Assembly (NCBI GenBank): GCA_934631985.1
Contig: CAKTYE010000063.1
Span: 1-14,868, forward strand
Direction: 5' to 3'
DNA from: an uncultured Clostridia bacterium
GTDB taxonomy: Bacteria; Bacillota; Clostridia; Christensenellales; Aristaeellaceae
Length of the DNA stretch: 14,868 nucleotides
In this document: positions 6,453 through 12,504 of the stretch, piece after piece
How the letters are laid out: every line of letters starts with the position of its first letter
How positions within the stretch are numbered: position 1 is the first letter of the stretch
Notes under the pieces: generated by a model
What the model was told of the DNA's origin: nothing
Seen by the model: the letters and a program-made list of their open reading frames with translations, nothing else
Database searches by the model: none
Made by a program: the position numbers and the translations under genes

Positions 6453-7571
6453 ATGCACCAGCCAACGCTGGAGGAGCTTTTCGAGATTTTTTCGCATTTC
6501 CAGACGGAAGGACAGGCTCAAACGATCCGTCCTTTCGGCAGTGGGCATATTAACGATACCTTTCTGGTGACCTGCGAGGGCGCAAAGAACCAGTATATTT
6601 TGCAGCGCGTGTCCTCCGCCTGCTTCCCCAAGCCTGTGGAGGTCATGGAAAACGTCCGCGGCGTGACGGAGCATCTGCGGCGGATCATTGTGGCGGCGGA
6701 CGGCGACCCCGAACGGGAGACGCTGACTCTGCTGCCTGCGAAGGACGGCAGCTGCTGGTATGTGGATGCGGACGGCGACTGCTGGCGCGTGTATCTGAAC
6801 ATTGCGGATACCCGCACCTATCAGCTTCCGGAGAATGAGCAGGTGTTCCAGGAGGCCGGGGCTGCGTTCGGCAAATTCCAGATGATGCTGGCGGACTACC
6901 CGGCGGAGACGCTGCATGAAACCATCCCGCATTTCCATGACACGGTGAGCCGTGTGGCGGCGCTGCGCCAGGCCATGGCAGAGGATCGTGCGGGGCGGCT
7001 GGCATCCGTGTCGGCAGAGACGGCCTTCGCACTGGCCCGGGCGGAAAAGGCCGGGACGCTGGTGGCGCAGCAGCAGGCAGGCGAGCTGCCCCTGCGGGTG
7101 ACGCATAACGACACCAAGCTGAACAACGTCCTGATGGATGCGGCAACGGGCAAGGGCGTGTGCGTCATTGACCTGGATACGGTGATGCCGGGGCTGTGCG
7201 CCTATGACTTTGGCGACGCGATCCGCTTCGGTGCGAACACTGCCGCAGAGGACGAGGCGGACACCAGCAAGATTCACTTCAGCCTGCCCATGTTCCGCGC
7301 TTATGCCAGGGGCTATCTGGCGGCGGCTGGCAAGGCGCTGACCCCTGCGGAGATCAGGAGTCTGCCGCTGGGCGCGTGGATGATGACCTATGAGGTGGGC
7401 ATTCGCTTCCTGACGGATTACCTGAACGGAGATGTGTACTTTAAGGTGGCTTACCCGGAGCATAATCTGGTCCGTGCGCGGAACCAGCTTGCGCTGCTGG
7501 CAGACATGGAGAAAAACGAGGAAGCCATGGCGCAGGTCGTGGCTTCCGTCATGGAGGAAATGGGAGCATGA
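6453..7571 (+). CDS. nahK: N-acetylhexosamine 1-kinase (NahK/LnpB-like, APH fold)
   Basis: The 372-residue protein strongly resembles the bifidobacterial NahK type as I recall it: FGSGHINDTFLV near residues 28-39, QRVSSACFPKP near 51-61, GAAFGKFQ near 136-143, ETIPHFHDT near 156-164, and long shared stretches near the C-terminus such as FLTDYLNGDVYF and YPEHNLVR. The catalytic loop is THNDTKLNN (217-225, Asp220 as base) and the metal-binding motif is IDLDT (239-243). NahK phosphorylates GlcNAc or GalNAc at C1. The start at 6453 has GGAGGG 7 nt upstream; a TTG at 6438 would place the ribosome site inside the gene. The last bases overlap the next gene by ATGA, indicating coupling. Exact sugar specificity cannot be read from sequence. 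Confidence 0.8.
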   Translation: MHQPTLEELFEIFSHFQTEGQAQTIRPFGSGHINDTFLVTCEGAKNQYILQRVSSACFPKPVEVMENVRGVTEHLRRIIVAADGDPERETLTLLPAKDGSCWYVDADGDCWRVYLNIADTRTYQLPENEQVFQEAGAAFGKFQMMLADYPAETLHETIPHFHDTVSRVAALRQAMAEDRAGRLASVSAETAFALARAEKAGTLVAQQQAGELPLRVTHNDTKLNNVLMDAATGKGVCVIDLDTVMPGLCAYDFGDAIRFGANTAAEDEADTSKIHFSLPMFRAYARGYLAAAGKALTPAEIRSLPLGAWMMTYEVGIRFLTDYLNGDVYFKVAYPEHNLVRARNQLALLADMEKNEEAMAQVVASVMEEMGA

Positions 7572-8485
7572 AGGAGCCGATACTGGTCATTATGGCAGCC
7601 GGAATGGGCAGCCGTTACGGCGGACTAAAGCAGATGGACCCCGTAGGCCCTGATGGCGAGGTCATTCTGGACTACAGCATTTTCGATGCACGCCGCGCGG
7701 GCTTCAAGCGCGTCATCTTCCTCATCAAGCATGAGATTGAGGAGGATTTCAAGCGACTGGTGGGCGATCACATTGCACGGTATATGGACGTGCAGTACGC
7801 TTTCCAGCAGGTGGAAAAGCTCCCTGCGGGCTATACCGTGCCGGAGGGCCGCACCAAGCCCTGGGGAACGGGTCACGCGGTGCTGTGCTGCAAGGAGCTG
7901 ATCGACGCGCCCTTTGCCGTCATCAACGCGGACGATTACTATGGCCCCGACTGCTTCAAGATCGCCTATGAGGCGCTGTGCGACATGCAGGATGACGAGA
8001 AGCGCCGCTATATGATGGTGGGCTATCAGCTGCACAACACGCTGACGGATAACGGGCATGTGGCCCGCGGCGTTTGCACGGTGGGGGAGGATGGCTACCT
8101 GAAGGCGGTGGAGGAGCGCACGCACATCATCAAGACGGTGGACGGCGCGCTCTTTACCGAGGATGGCGAGACCTACCGCAAGCTGCCGGAGAACACACTG
8201 GTCAGCATGAATCTCTGGGGCTTCACCCCCAGCATTCTGGACGCGCTGAGCCACGATTTCCCGCTGTTTCTGGACAAGGCCATGGCGGAAAATCCCCTCA
8301 AGGCGGAGTTCTTCCTGCCGATGGTGGTCAGCAATCAGCTGGCAGCGAACACCGCAACGGTGAAGGTGCTGCCGTCTCCCGACAAGTGGTACGGCGTGAC
8401 CTATCAGGCGGATAAGCCCATCGTCAAGGCTGCGCTGCGCTGCCTGGCAGAGGAGGGCCTGTACCCCATGCCCATGTGGCAGTAA
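7568..8485 (+). CDS. Sugar-1-phosphate nucleotidyltransferase family protein
   Basis: The 305-residue protein has the GT-A-like nucleotidyltransferase signature AAGMGSRYGGLKQMDPVGP at residues 10-28, where Gly/Arg bind the NTP phosphates and Lys21 is the expected catalytic lysine. KPWGTGHA follows at 97-104 and the metal-binding NADDYYG at 120-126. It lacks the C-terminal left-handed beta-helix of bifunctional GlmU. It overlaps the kinase gene (ATGA) and shares its transcript, so the natural reading is that it converts the kinase product, HexNAc 1-phosphate, to UDP-HexNAc (or another NDP form) and releases pyrophosphate. Base and substrate are inferred from context, not from specific residues. 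A strong terminator follows 15 nt after the stop. Confidence 0.75.
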   Translation: MKEPILVIMAAGMGSRYGGLKQMDPVGPDGEVILDYSIFDARRAGFKRVIFLIKHEIEEDFKRLVGDHIARYMDVQYAFQQVEKLPAGYTVPEGRTKPWGTGHAVLCCKELIDAPFAVINADDYYGPDCFKIAYEALCDMQDDEKRRYMMVGYQLHNTLTDNGHVARGVCTVGEDGYLKAVEERTHIIKTVDGALFTEDGETYRKLPENTLVSMNLWGFTPSILDALSHDFPLFLDKAMAENPLKAEFFLPMVVSNQLAANTATVKVLPSPDKWYGVTYQADKPIVKAALRCLAEEGLYPMPMWQ

Positions 8486-8500
8486 CAAAGAAAAATAGAG

Positions 8501-8544
8501 AAGCCCCCGGCATGCTGCGTGAAAGCAAGGCATGCCGGGGGCTT
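8501..8544. terminator. Strong two-way intrinsic terminator
   Basis: A perfect 15-bp stem, AAGCCCCCGGCATGC (8501-8515) with GCATGCCGGGGGCTT (8530-8544), has further pairing (TGC/GCA) inside the loop. On the plus strand it ends in CTTTACGTT after the nucleotidyltransferase. On the minus strand it runs into CTTCTCTATTTTTC, a better T-tract. This two-sided design is typical between convergent genes, which suits the minus-strand gene remnant just to its right. Confidence 0.85.
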
Positions 8545-8564
8545 TACGTTGTGCAGGCAGCGCC

Positions 8565-8660
8565 TTAGGTACGAAGCCGTGCAAAAAGGTCCCCGAACAG
8601 CGCGTCCCGGTGGATGGCATACACATAGCGGCACAGCGGGCGGCGGAAATCCTGACTGTA
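8565..8660 (-). pseudogene. 3' remnant of an unidentified minus-strand gene
   Basis: Reading leftward, 31 sense codons end in TAA at 8567-8565, 21 nt before the two-way terminator. The peptide ends RYVYAIHRDALFGDLFARLR plus Thr. It has a natural protein composition and GC-rich codons like the core genes. The frame is closed immediately upstream by TGA (8663-8661), where base composition also starts to change. It therefore looks like the tail of a gene that once faced the nucleotidyltransferase and lost its front part. I do not recognise the family from so few residues, and chance reading cannot be excluded. Confidence 0.4.
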
Positions 8661-8662
8661 TC

Positions 8663-8746
8663 ACCCGCGCCAAGAAATATTGTGTGCTGACCGCCGAGAG
8701 TAAAGCCCTGCGGTTCTTGTATCGCCACAAGCAACGTCCCGTATAA
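8663..8746 (+). other. Short coherent reading frame fragment of unknown origin
   Basis: Frame 2 on the plus strand reads 27 sense codons (TRAKKYCVLTAESKALRFLY, then RHKQRPV) to TAA at 8744-8746. It could be the tail of a gene brought in with the recombinase, lying directly between the truncated minus-strand remnant and the small ORF at 8785. There is no start codon or ribosome site of its own, and I recognise no family. Otherwise 8664-8784 holds nothing I can name. Confidence 0.2.
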
Positions 8747-8784
8747 AAGAACATTCCTGAACGGATTGCTAAAGGAGGTATTTC

Positions 8785-8979
8785 ATGCGGAAGCAGAAAG
8801 TTGAAACGCTGAAATTCATCCACATCTCTCCTGCAACTGAAGGAGAAAAGTCTGTTGCCATCGAAGAAGTGAAGTCTCAGTTAGAGAGAATCCTACAAAC
8901 GTATAGCCAGAAGCAGTCTGGCAACGGTACTGCCGCAGGCAGCTTAACGGCATGTGTGAGGGGACAGGCACTGAACTAA
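8785..8979 (+). CDS. Small hypothetical ORF in the mobile element scar
   Basis: The ORF encodes 64 residues, preceded by an excellent AAAGGAGG at 8771-8778 with 6 nt spacing, so translation start is credible. The first 48 residues (MRKQKVETLKFIHISPATEG onward) are charged and predicted helical around EEVKSQLERILQTYSQKQ. The last 15 residues overlap the recombinase remnant in another frame, so the natural C-terminus may have been replaced. Serine recombinase genes often begin with a short basic MxKKxVxxI-type leader, so this could be the original N-terminus of the recombinase joined to its C-terminal end by an internal deletion, or an accessory small gene of the element. No function can be assigned. 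Confidence 0.4.
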   Translation: MRKQKVETLKFIHISPATEGEKSVAIEEVKSQLERILQTYSQKQSGNGTAAGSLTACVRGQALN

Positions 8980-9397
8980 GGCTTCAGAGCATTGAGAAAG
9001 AAATCACACACCAGCTTAAAGAACGGCTATCTGGCCTCGTGTTTTCACCCAAGAATCCTGCTGTTACCCCCGTAAAGCAGCTATCCAAGTTGAACTGGCG
9101 AAGGTGGAGAAGGAGATCGAAACCTTGCTCAACTCCCTCACGGGCGCGAACGCTGTATTGATCTCCTACGCCAACACAAAAAATGAAGCCCTTGACAAAC
9201 AGCGTCAAGAGCTGAACGATGAACTTGCAAAACTAGAGGTAACAAGAACCTCACCCGATAAACTTCTCTCAATGAAAGCATTGATGGATAGGTGGGACGA
9301 GGTAGACATCGAGACGAAGGCCGAAGTAATAATAAACGCTGCCTTAGAAAGTATCACCGTTTTGGACGGCACAGTTACTTGCAAAGGGCGCATTTGA
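8946..9397 (+). pseudogene. C-terminal remnant of a large serine recombinase
   Basis: Two plus-strand frames joined end to end give the C-terminal part of a large serine recombinase. Frame 3 (from about 8946) reads TELRLQSIEKEITHQLKERL and later NPAVTPVKQLS. Frame 2 (from about 9089) continues QVELAKVEKEIETLLNSLTG, then ANAVLISYANTKNEALDKQR, a coiled coil, LMDRWDEVDIETKAEV and a final ITVLDGTV strand before TGA at 9395-9397. This order (helix, coiled coil with LTGANAVLISYAN, W-D near the end) is the usual tail of recombinases on conjugative and mobilisable elements of gut Firmicutes. A single missing base around 9087-9089 explains the frame change. The resolvase catalytic domain with its serine and the main DNA-binding part are absent, so it cannot be active. 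The DNA is more A/T-rich than its neighbours, consistent with acquisition. Confidence 0.72.
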
Positions 9398-9424
9398 TTT
9401 TCGTCCTTTGCTTACCTCGGTAGC

Positions 9425-9464
9425 GCGAGGGAGGAGCTTCTGGCACAGAAGCTGCCTCCCTCGC
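9425..9464 (-). terminator. Stem-loop downstream of the transketolase genes
   Basis: A 10-bp stem GCGAGGGAGG (9425-9434) with CCTCCCTCGC (9455-9464), one bulged base, then a 7-bp AGCTTCT/AGAAGCT stem close a 5-nt loop. It lies 19 nt past the stop of the leftward transketolase pair, so it is most likely their transcript end. There is no T-run on the minus-strand exit side, so it may act as an RNA 3' stabiliser or a weak terminator instead. Confidence 0.5.
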
Positions 9465-9482
9465 AGTACTTTAACGTTCCTT

Positions 9483-10400
9483 TTATGCTTCCAGGATCTG
9501 TTCGGCGATCTGCGGGGCGGTGAGCTTGTACTCGCGCAGCAGATCAGCAGGCTTGCCGCTCTGACCAAAGGTGTCCTGAATGCCGATCTTCTTGAAGGTG
9601 AAGGTGCCGGTGCCGACCAGCTCGGCGGCAACAGCGTCGCCCAGACCACCGATCACGGAATGCTCCTCCACCGTAAAGACCTTGTGGCACTTCGCCGCAT
9701 AGGCGCGCACCAGCGCACTGTCCAGCGGCTTGATGGTGTGCAGATTGACCAGCGCCGCGTCAACGCCCTTGGCCTTCAGCAGCTCCACAACCTCCAGGCA
9801 CTGCTCCACCATAATGCCGCAGGTGAAGATGACCACATCCTTGCCATCGTGGATCACATTGCCCTTGCCGACTTCGAAGGGCATCTCGTCAAACACCGTG
9901 GTGGGCAAACGGGCCGTGCGGATGTAAACCGGGCCGTTGATCTCTGCTGCTGCGCGAACAGCCTTGCGGCACTCGTTCGCATCGCAGGGAACCAAAACCG
10001 TCATGCCGGGCAGGACACGCATCAGCGCAATGTCCTCAATGGCCTGATGACTGCCGCCGTCCTCGCCCAGCGTGATACCCGCATGCGAGAAACCAAACTT
10101 CACATTGAAGTGGGGATAGCATACGCCATTGCGGATCTGATCATAGGCGCGGCCTGCAAATACCGCAAAGGTGGAGCAGAAGGGGATCAGTCCCATCGTA
10201 CTCATGCCGGAGGCCATGTCCACCATGTTCGCTTCGGCAATGCCCGCGTCAAAGAAACGGTCGGGATATACGGCGGAAAATTTATTGGTCATGGTGGCGG
10301 AGGCCAGGTCGGCGTCCAGCACAACAATCTTGTCATTGGTGGCAGCCAGCTCGATCAGTGCCTCGCCATAGGCCACGCGGATCGCTTTCTTCTCGCTCAT
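9483..10400 (-). CDS. Transketolase, C-terminal subunit
   Basis: The 305-residue protein covers the pyrimidine-binding and C-terminal domains of transketolase. ALIELAATNDKIVVLDADLA lies near residues 14-33, and FFDAGIAEANMVDMASGM near 49-66 contains the glutamate (Glu56 in GIAEAN) that activates thiamine diphosphate. GFSHAGITLGEDGGSHQ follows at about 103-119. The C-terminal domain (about 190-305) contains EEHSVIGGLGDAV. It works only with the N-terminal subunit encoded just upstream (4-nt gap), forming the split transketolase typical of many Firmicutes and archaea. Together they transfer two-carbon ketol units in the non-oxidative pentose phosphate pathway. The start at 10400 is preceded by GGAGGG within the end of the upstream gene. 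Confidence 0.93.
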   Translation of the reverse strand: MSEKKAIRVAYGEALIELAATNDKIVVLDADLASATMTNKFSAVYPDRFFDAGIAEANMVDMASGMSTMGLIPFCSTFAVFAGRAYDQIRNGVCYPHFNVKFGFSHAGITLGEDGGSHQAIEDIALMRVLPGMTVLVPCDANECRKAVRAAAEINGPVYIRTARLPTTVFDEMPFEVGKGNVIHDGKDVVIFTCGIMVEQCLEVVELLKAKGVDAALVNLHTIKPLDSALVRAYAAKCHKVFTVEEHSVIGGLGDAVAAELVGTGTFTFKKIGIQDTFGQSGKPADLLREYKLTAPQIAEQILEA

Positions 10401-10404
10401 CTTC

Positions 10405-11217
10405 TCAGCCCTCCAGTTCCTTCAGCGCTTCGGCACACTGCTCCGCATTGGGGGCCTTGCCGTGCCAGCCTACCTGGCCCTCCATGAAGGATACACCCTT
10501 GCCCTTCACGGTGTGCAGCCAGATCAGGCGGGGCTTGCCGGGGCAGGCGGGCGCATGCAGCGCATCCAGCACCTGCTTTAGGTCGTTGCCGTCCGCAACC
10601 TCGATCACGTCATAGCCAAAGGCACGGAACTTCGCGCCAATGTCGCCCAGGCTCATCACCTGCTCGTTGGTGCCGTCGATCTGCAAGCCGTTGTTGTCAA
10701 AGATCACGGTGAAGTTGTCCAGCTTGTAGTGCGCCGCTGCCATGGAAGCCTCCCAAACCTGGCCTTCCTGGCACTCGCCGTCGCCCACGATGGTGTACAC
10801 ATGGCAGGGATTGCCCGTGTGCTTTGCACCCAGCGCCATGCCCGTGGCAATGGAGATGCCCTGACCCAGCGAGCCGGTGGAAGCATCCACGCCAGGACAC
10901 TTCTTCGCATCGGGGTGGCCCTGCAGAATGCTGTGCAGCTGGCGGAAATTCGCCATTTCCTCACGGCTGAAGAAGCCCTTGGCAGCCAGCACGGCGTACA
11001 GTGCGGGAGCGGCGTGACCCTTGGACAGCACAAAACGGTCCCGATTGGGATCGCGGGGGTTCTTGGGGTCCACCTTCATGGTATCGAAATACAGTGCCAC
11101 CAGCGCTTCCGTGCAGGAGAGCGAGCCGCCCGGATGACCGGACCCGGCGGCAGTGCACATGGTGATCACATCCCGCCGCACCTGACGGCAAGTGGCTTCC
11201 AACGCCTGAACGTCCAT
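10405..11217 (-). CDS. Transketolase, N-terminal subunit
   Basis: The 270-residue protein is the thiamine-diphosphate pyrophosphate-binding half of transketolase. It shows GSGHPGGSLSCTEAL (25-39), VLSKGHAAPALYA (63-75), DASTGSLGQGISIATGMALG (111-130) and the ThDP/metal motif from GDG (145-147) to NN (175-176). I place the start at the ATG 11217-11215, with AAAGGAGG 7 nt upstream; the longer frame from 11286 would add 23 residues with no family resemblance and would begin at the transcript start. The gene is first in a two-gene leftward operon with a near-perfect promoter. It is divergent from the AraC-type regulator of the rhamnose genes. Confidence 0.93.
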   Translation of the reverse strand: MDVQALEATCRQVRRDVITMCTAAGSGHPGGSLSCTEALVALYFDTMKVDPKNPRDPNRDRFVLSKGHAAPALYAVLAAKGFFSREEMANFRQLHSILQGHPDAKKCPGVDASTGSLGQGISIATGMALGAKHTGNPCHVYTIVGDGECQEGQVWEASMAAAHYKLDNFTVIFDNNGLQIDGTNEQVMSLGDIGAKFRAFGYDVIEVADGNDLKQVLDALHAPACPGKPRLIWLHTVKGKGVSFMEGQVGWHGKAPNAEQCAEALKELEG

Positions 11218-11291
11218 GGAACAACCTCCTTTGATCTTTCCAAAGCCTGCATAAAATGACTTTGAAAATGACGAAACATACAACAAATATC

Positions 11292-11320
11292 ATTATAGAT
11301 GTTTGCCACGGGGATGTCAA
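11292..11320 (-). promoter_or_regulatory. Consensus promoter for the transketolase operon
   Basis: On the minus strand, TTGACA (11320-11315), a 17-nt spacer and TATAAT (11297-11292) match the sigma-A consensus at all twelve positions. Transcription should start near 11285, leaving a leader of about 68 nt that contains GTCATTTT twice. Such a promoter is expected to be strong and largely constitutive unless an operator overlaps it. Confidence 0.9.
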
Positions 11321-11360
11321 GCAAGCGCGCGGCAGGAAAAAAGGCGTTCCGCCCTGCGGC

Positions 11361-11389
11361 TTTCCTTCCGGCTGGTTTTCTGCTACAAT
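11361..11389 (+). promoter_or_regulatory. Extended -10 promoter for the AraC-type regulator
   Basis: TGCTACAAT at 11381-11389 has the extended -10 arrangement. The -35 position (11361-11366, TTTCCT) is poor. The predicted start near 11396 would leave a very short leader, with the GGGAGGG ribosome site at 11400-11406. It is divergent from the transketolase promoter, with -35 regions about 40 bp apart, so a regulator bound between them could affect both. Confidence 0.55.
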
Positions 11390-11413
11390 AGCTGCGGAAG
11401 GGAGGGACGCGCC

Positions 11414-12382
11414 ATGCGGGAGGAAATACTGCAAAGGCTGCGGCAGCTGTCCCCGGAGGAGGAGCGCCTGCTGCGCGGGGAAAGCGTCCGCCGGGAGGAC
11501 TATACGCGCACATCGGACGGCTTCCGCGTGGAAAGCGGTCAGGTGATGCCCACGGGAGCCATGATCTCCCTGCGGCCGCATACGCGCTTCGCCGCGTTCC
11601 CGCGCCATAGCCACGACTATGTGGAAATGATGTACATGGTCTCCGGCGAGACGCATCACCTTATCAACGACCGGGAGCAGATCACGCTGCACACGGGGGA
11701 GATCCTCATGATGAATCAGCGCGCAGTGCATGCCATTGCCTGCGCCGGGGAAAACGACGTGGCGGTGAATATCATTGTACAGCCTGCTTTTTTTCGGGAA
11801 ATGCTGGCTGCCGTGGGGGAGGATAATGCATTAGGCCGCTTTCTGATCGGCTGCCTGACGGATCGCCCTGAAGCGCTGAGCAGCCTGGTGTTCCATGTGG
11901 CACAGGATGTACCGGTGCAATGCGTGATGGAAAGCATGGTAGCGACGCTGGTGCAGGGCGGCGCACCGCTGCGGGTGAATCAGGCGGCGATGACGCTGCT
12001 GTTTCTGCACCTGCTCAGCCGCCCGGAAACCCTGTCGGACGCGCTGCCGGGGCAGAGCGACCACGCCCTTGTGTGGGAAGCCCTGCGGGAGATCGAGGAG
12101 CATTACGCTGCTCCCAGCCTGACGCAATTGGCCCAGCGCCGCCATGTGACCCTGAGCTACATCAGCCGCCTGGTCAAGCGTGCCACGGGCCGAAGCTGGA
12201 CGGAGCTTTTGCAGGAAAAGCGTCTGCTAAAGGCGGATGAGCTGCTGCTGGGAACGCGGCTGACCGTTGCAGACGTCATGAATCTGGTGGGTTACAGCAA
12301 TTCAAGTTACTTTTATCGCCTGTATGAACAGCGCTTCGGGCAGTCGCCTAAGGCCCGACGGCGGACGGAACAGAACAAATAA
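11414..12382 (+). CDS. AraC-family transcriptional regulator, probably of rhamnose genes
   Basis: The 322-residue protein has an N-terminal cupin-like sensor (about 40-125) with FPRHSHDYVEMMYMVSGE (62-79), where His65 and His67 belong to the sugar- or metal-binding barrel. A helical linker follows, then a C-terminal pair of helix-turn-helix motifs (about 218-318). LTQLAQRRHVTLSYISRLVK (236-255) is the first HTH and the second is VADVMNLVGYSNSSYFYRLY, ending with the family motif FGQSPKARR. The start at 11414 has GGGAGGG 7 nt upstream; the extended upstream frame lacks family sequence. It lies directly before rhaB and rhaA, so it most likely senses L-rhamnose or a related compound and activates those genes. 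The ligand is inferred from context. A terminator separates it from rhaB. Confidence 0.88.
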   Translation: MREEILQRLRQLSPEEERLLRGESVRREDYTRTSDGFRVESGQVMPTGAMISLRPHTRFAAFPRHSHDYVEMMYMVSGETHHLINDREQITLHTGEILMMNQRAVHAIACAGENDVAVNIIVQPAFFREMLAAVGEDNALGRFLIGCLTDRPEALSSLVFHVAQDVPVQCVMESMVATLVQGGAPLRVNQAAMTLLFLHLLSRPETLSDALPGQSDHALVWEALREIEEHYAAPSLTQLAQRRHVTLSYISRLVKRATGRSWTELLQEKRLLKADELLLGTRLTVADVMNLVGYSNSSYFYRLYEQRFGQSPKARRRTEQNK

Positions 12383-12399
12383 AGACCCCTTCAGCAAGT

Positions 12400-12438
12400 C
12401 AGGACGTGAATTTCGTGCAAATTACGTCCTGTTTTTTT
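12400..12438 (+). terminator. Intrinsic terminator between the regulator and rhaB
   Basis: CAGGACGT (12400-12407) pairs with ACGTCCTG (12424-12431), and an inner AATTT/AAATT stem, offset by one bulged G, closes a 5-nt loop. Seven Ts follow (12432-12438). It begins 17 nt after the regulator stop. The same DNA sits immediately upstream of the rhaB -10 box, where an AraC-type activator would be expected to bind. Confidence 0.88.
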
Positions 12439-12458
12439 CGTATACCCTTTGCTATGAT
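12430..12458 (+). promoter_or_regulatory. Probable activator-dependent rhaB promoter
   Basis: TATGAT (12453-12458) is a good -10 box 46 nt before the rhaB ATG. At 17-nt spacing the -35 position is TGTTTT (12430-12435), which is poor and overlaps the arm and T-run of the terminator. A weak -35 fits a promoter that needs an AraC-family activator. A tandem ATAAGC repeat (12457-12468) sits at the expected start. Confidence 0.5.
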
Positions 12459-12504
12459 AAGCATAAGCAAGAGCTCCTTGTACGGACGAAGGAGGGAAAA
12501 CGAA

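Noticed and set aside
8545..9482. Search for CRISPR repeats, tRNA genes or terminal inverted repeats around the recombinase scar
   Set aside because: I saw no regularly spaced repeats, no tRNA-like cloverleaf and no matching end repeats by eye, so no element borders or att sites are claimed.
11336..11352. Short GGGCG/CGCCT hairpin followed by six Ts on the minus strand, resembling a terminator
   Set aside because: The stem is only 4-5 bp with a 3-nt loop, and no minus-strand gene ends there; it lies upstream of the transketolase promoter.
11303..11413. N-terminal extension of the AraC-family regulator from an ATG at 11303
   Set aside because: It would run through the regulator's promoter, shows no family similarity, and a strong ribosome site supports the ATG at 11414.
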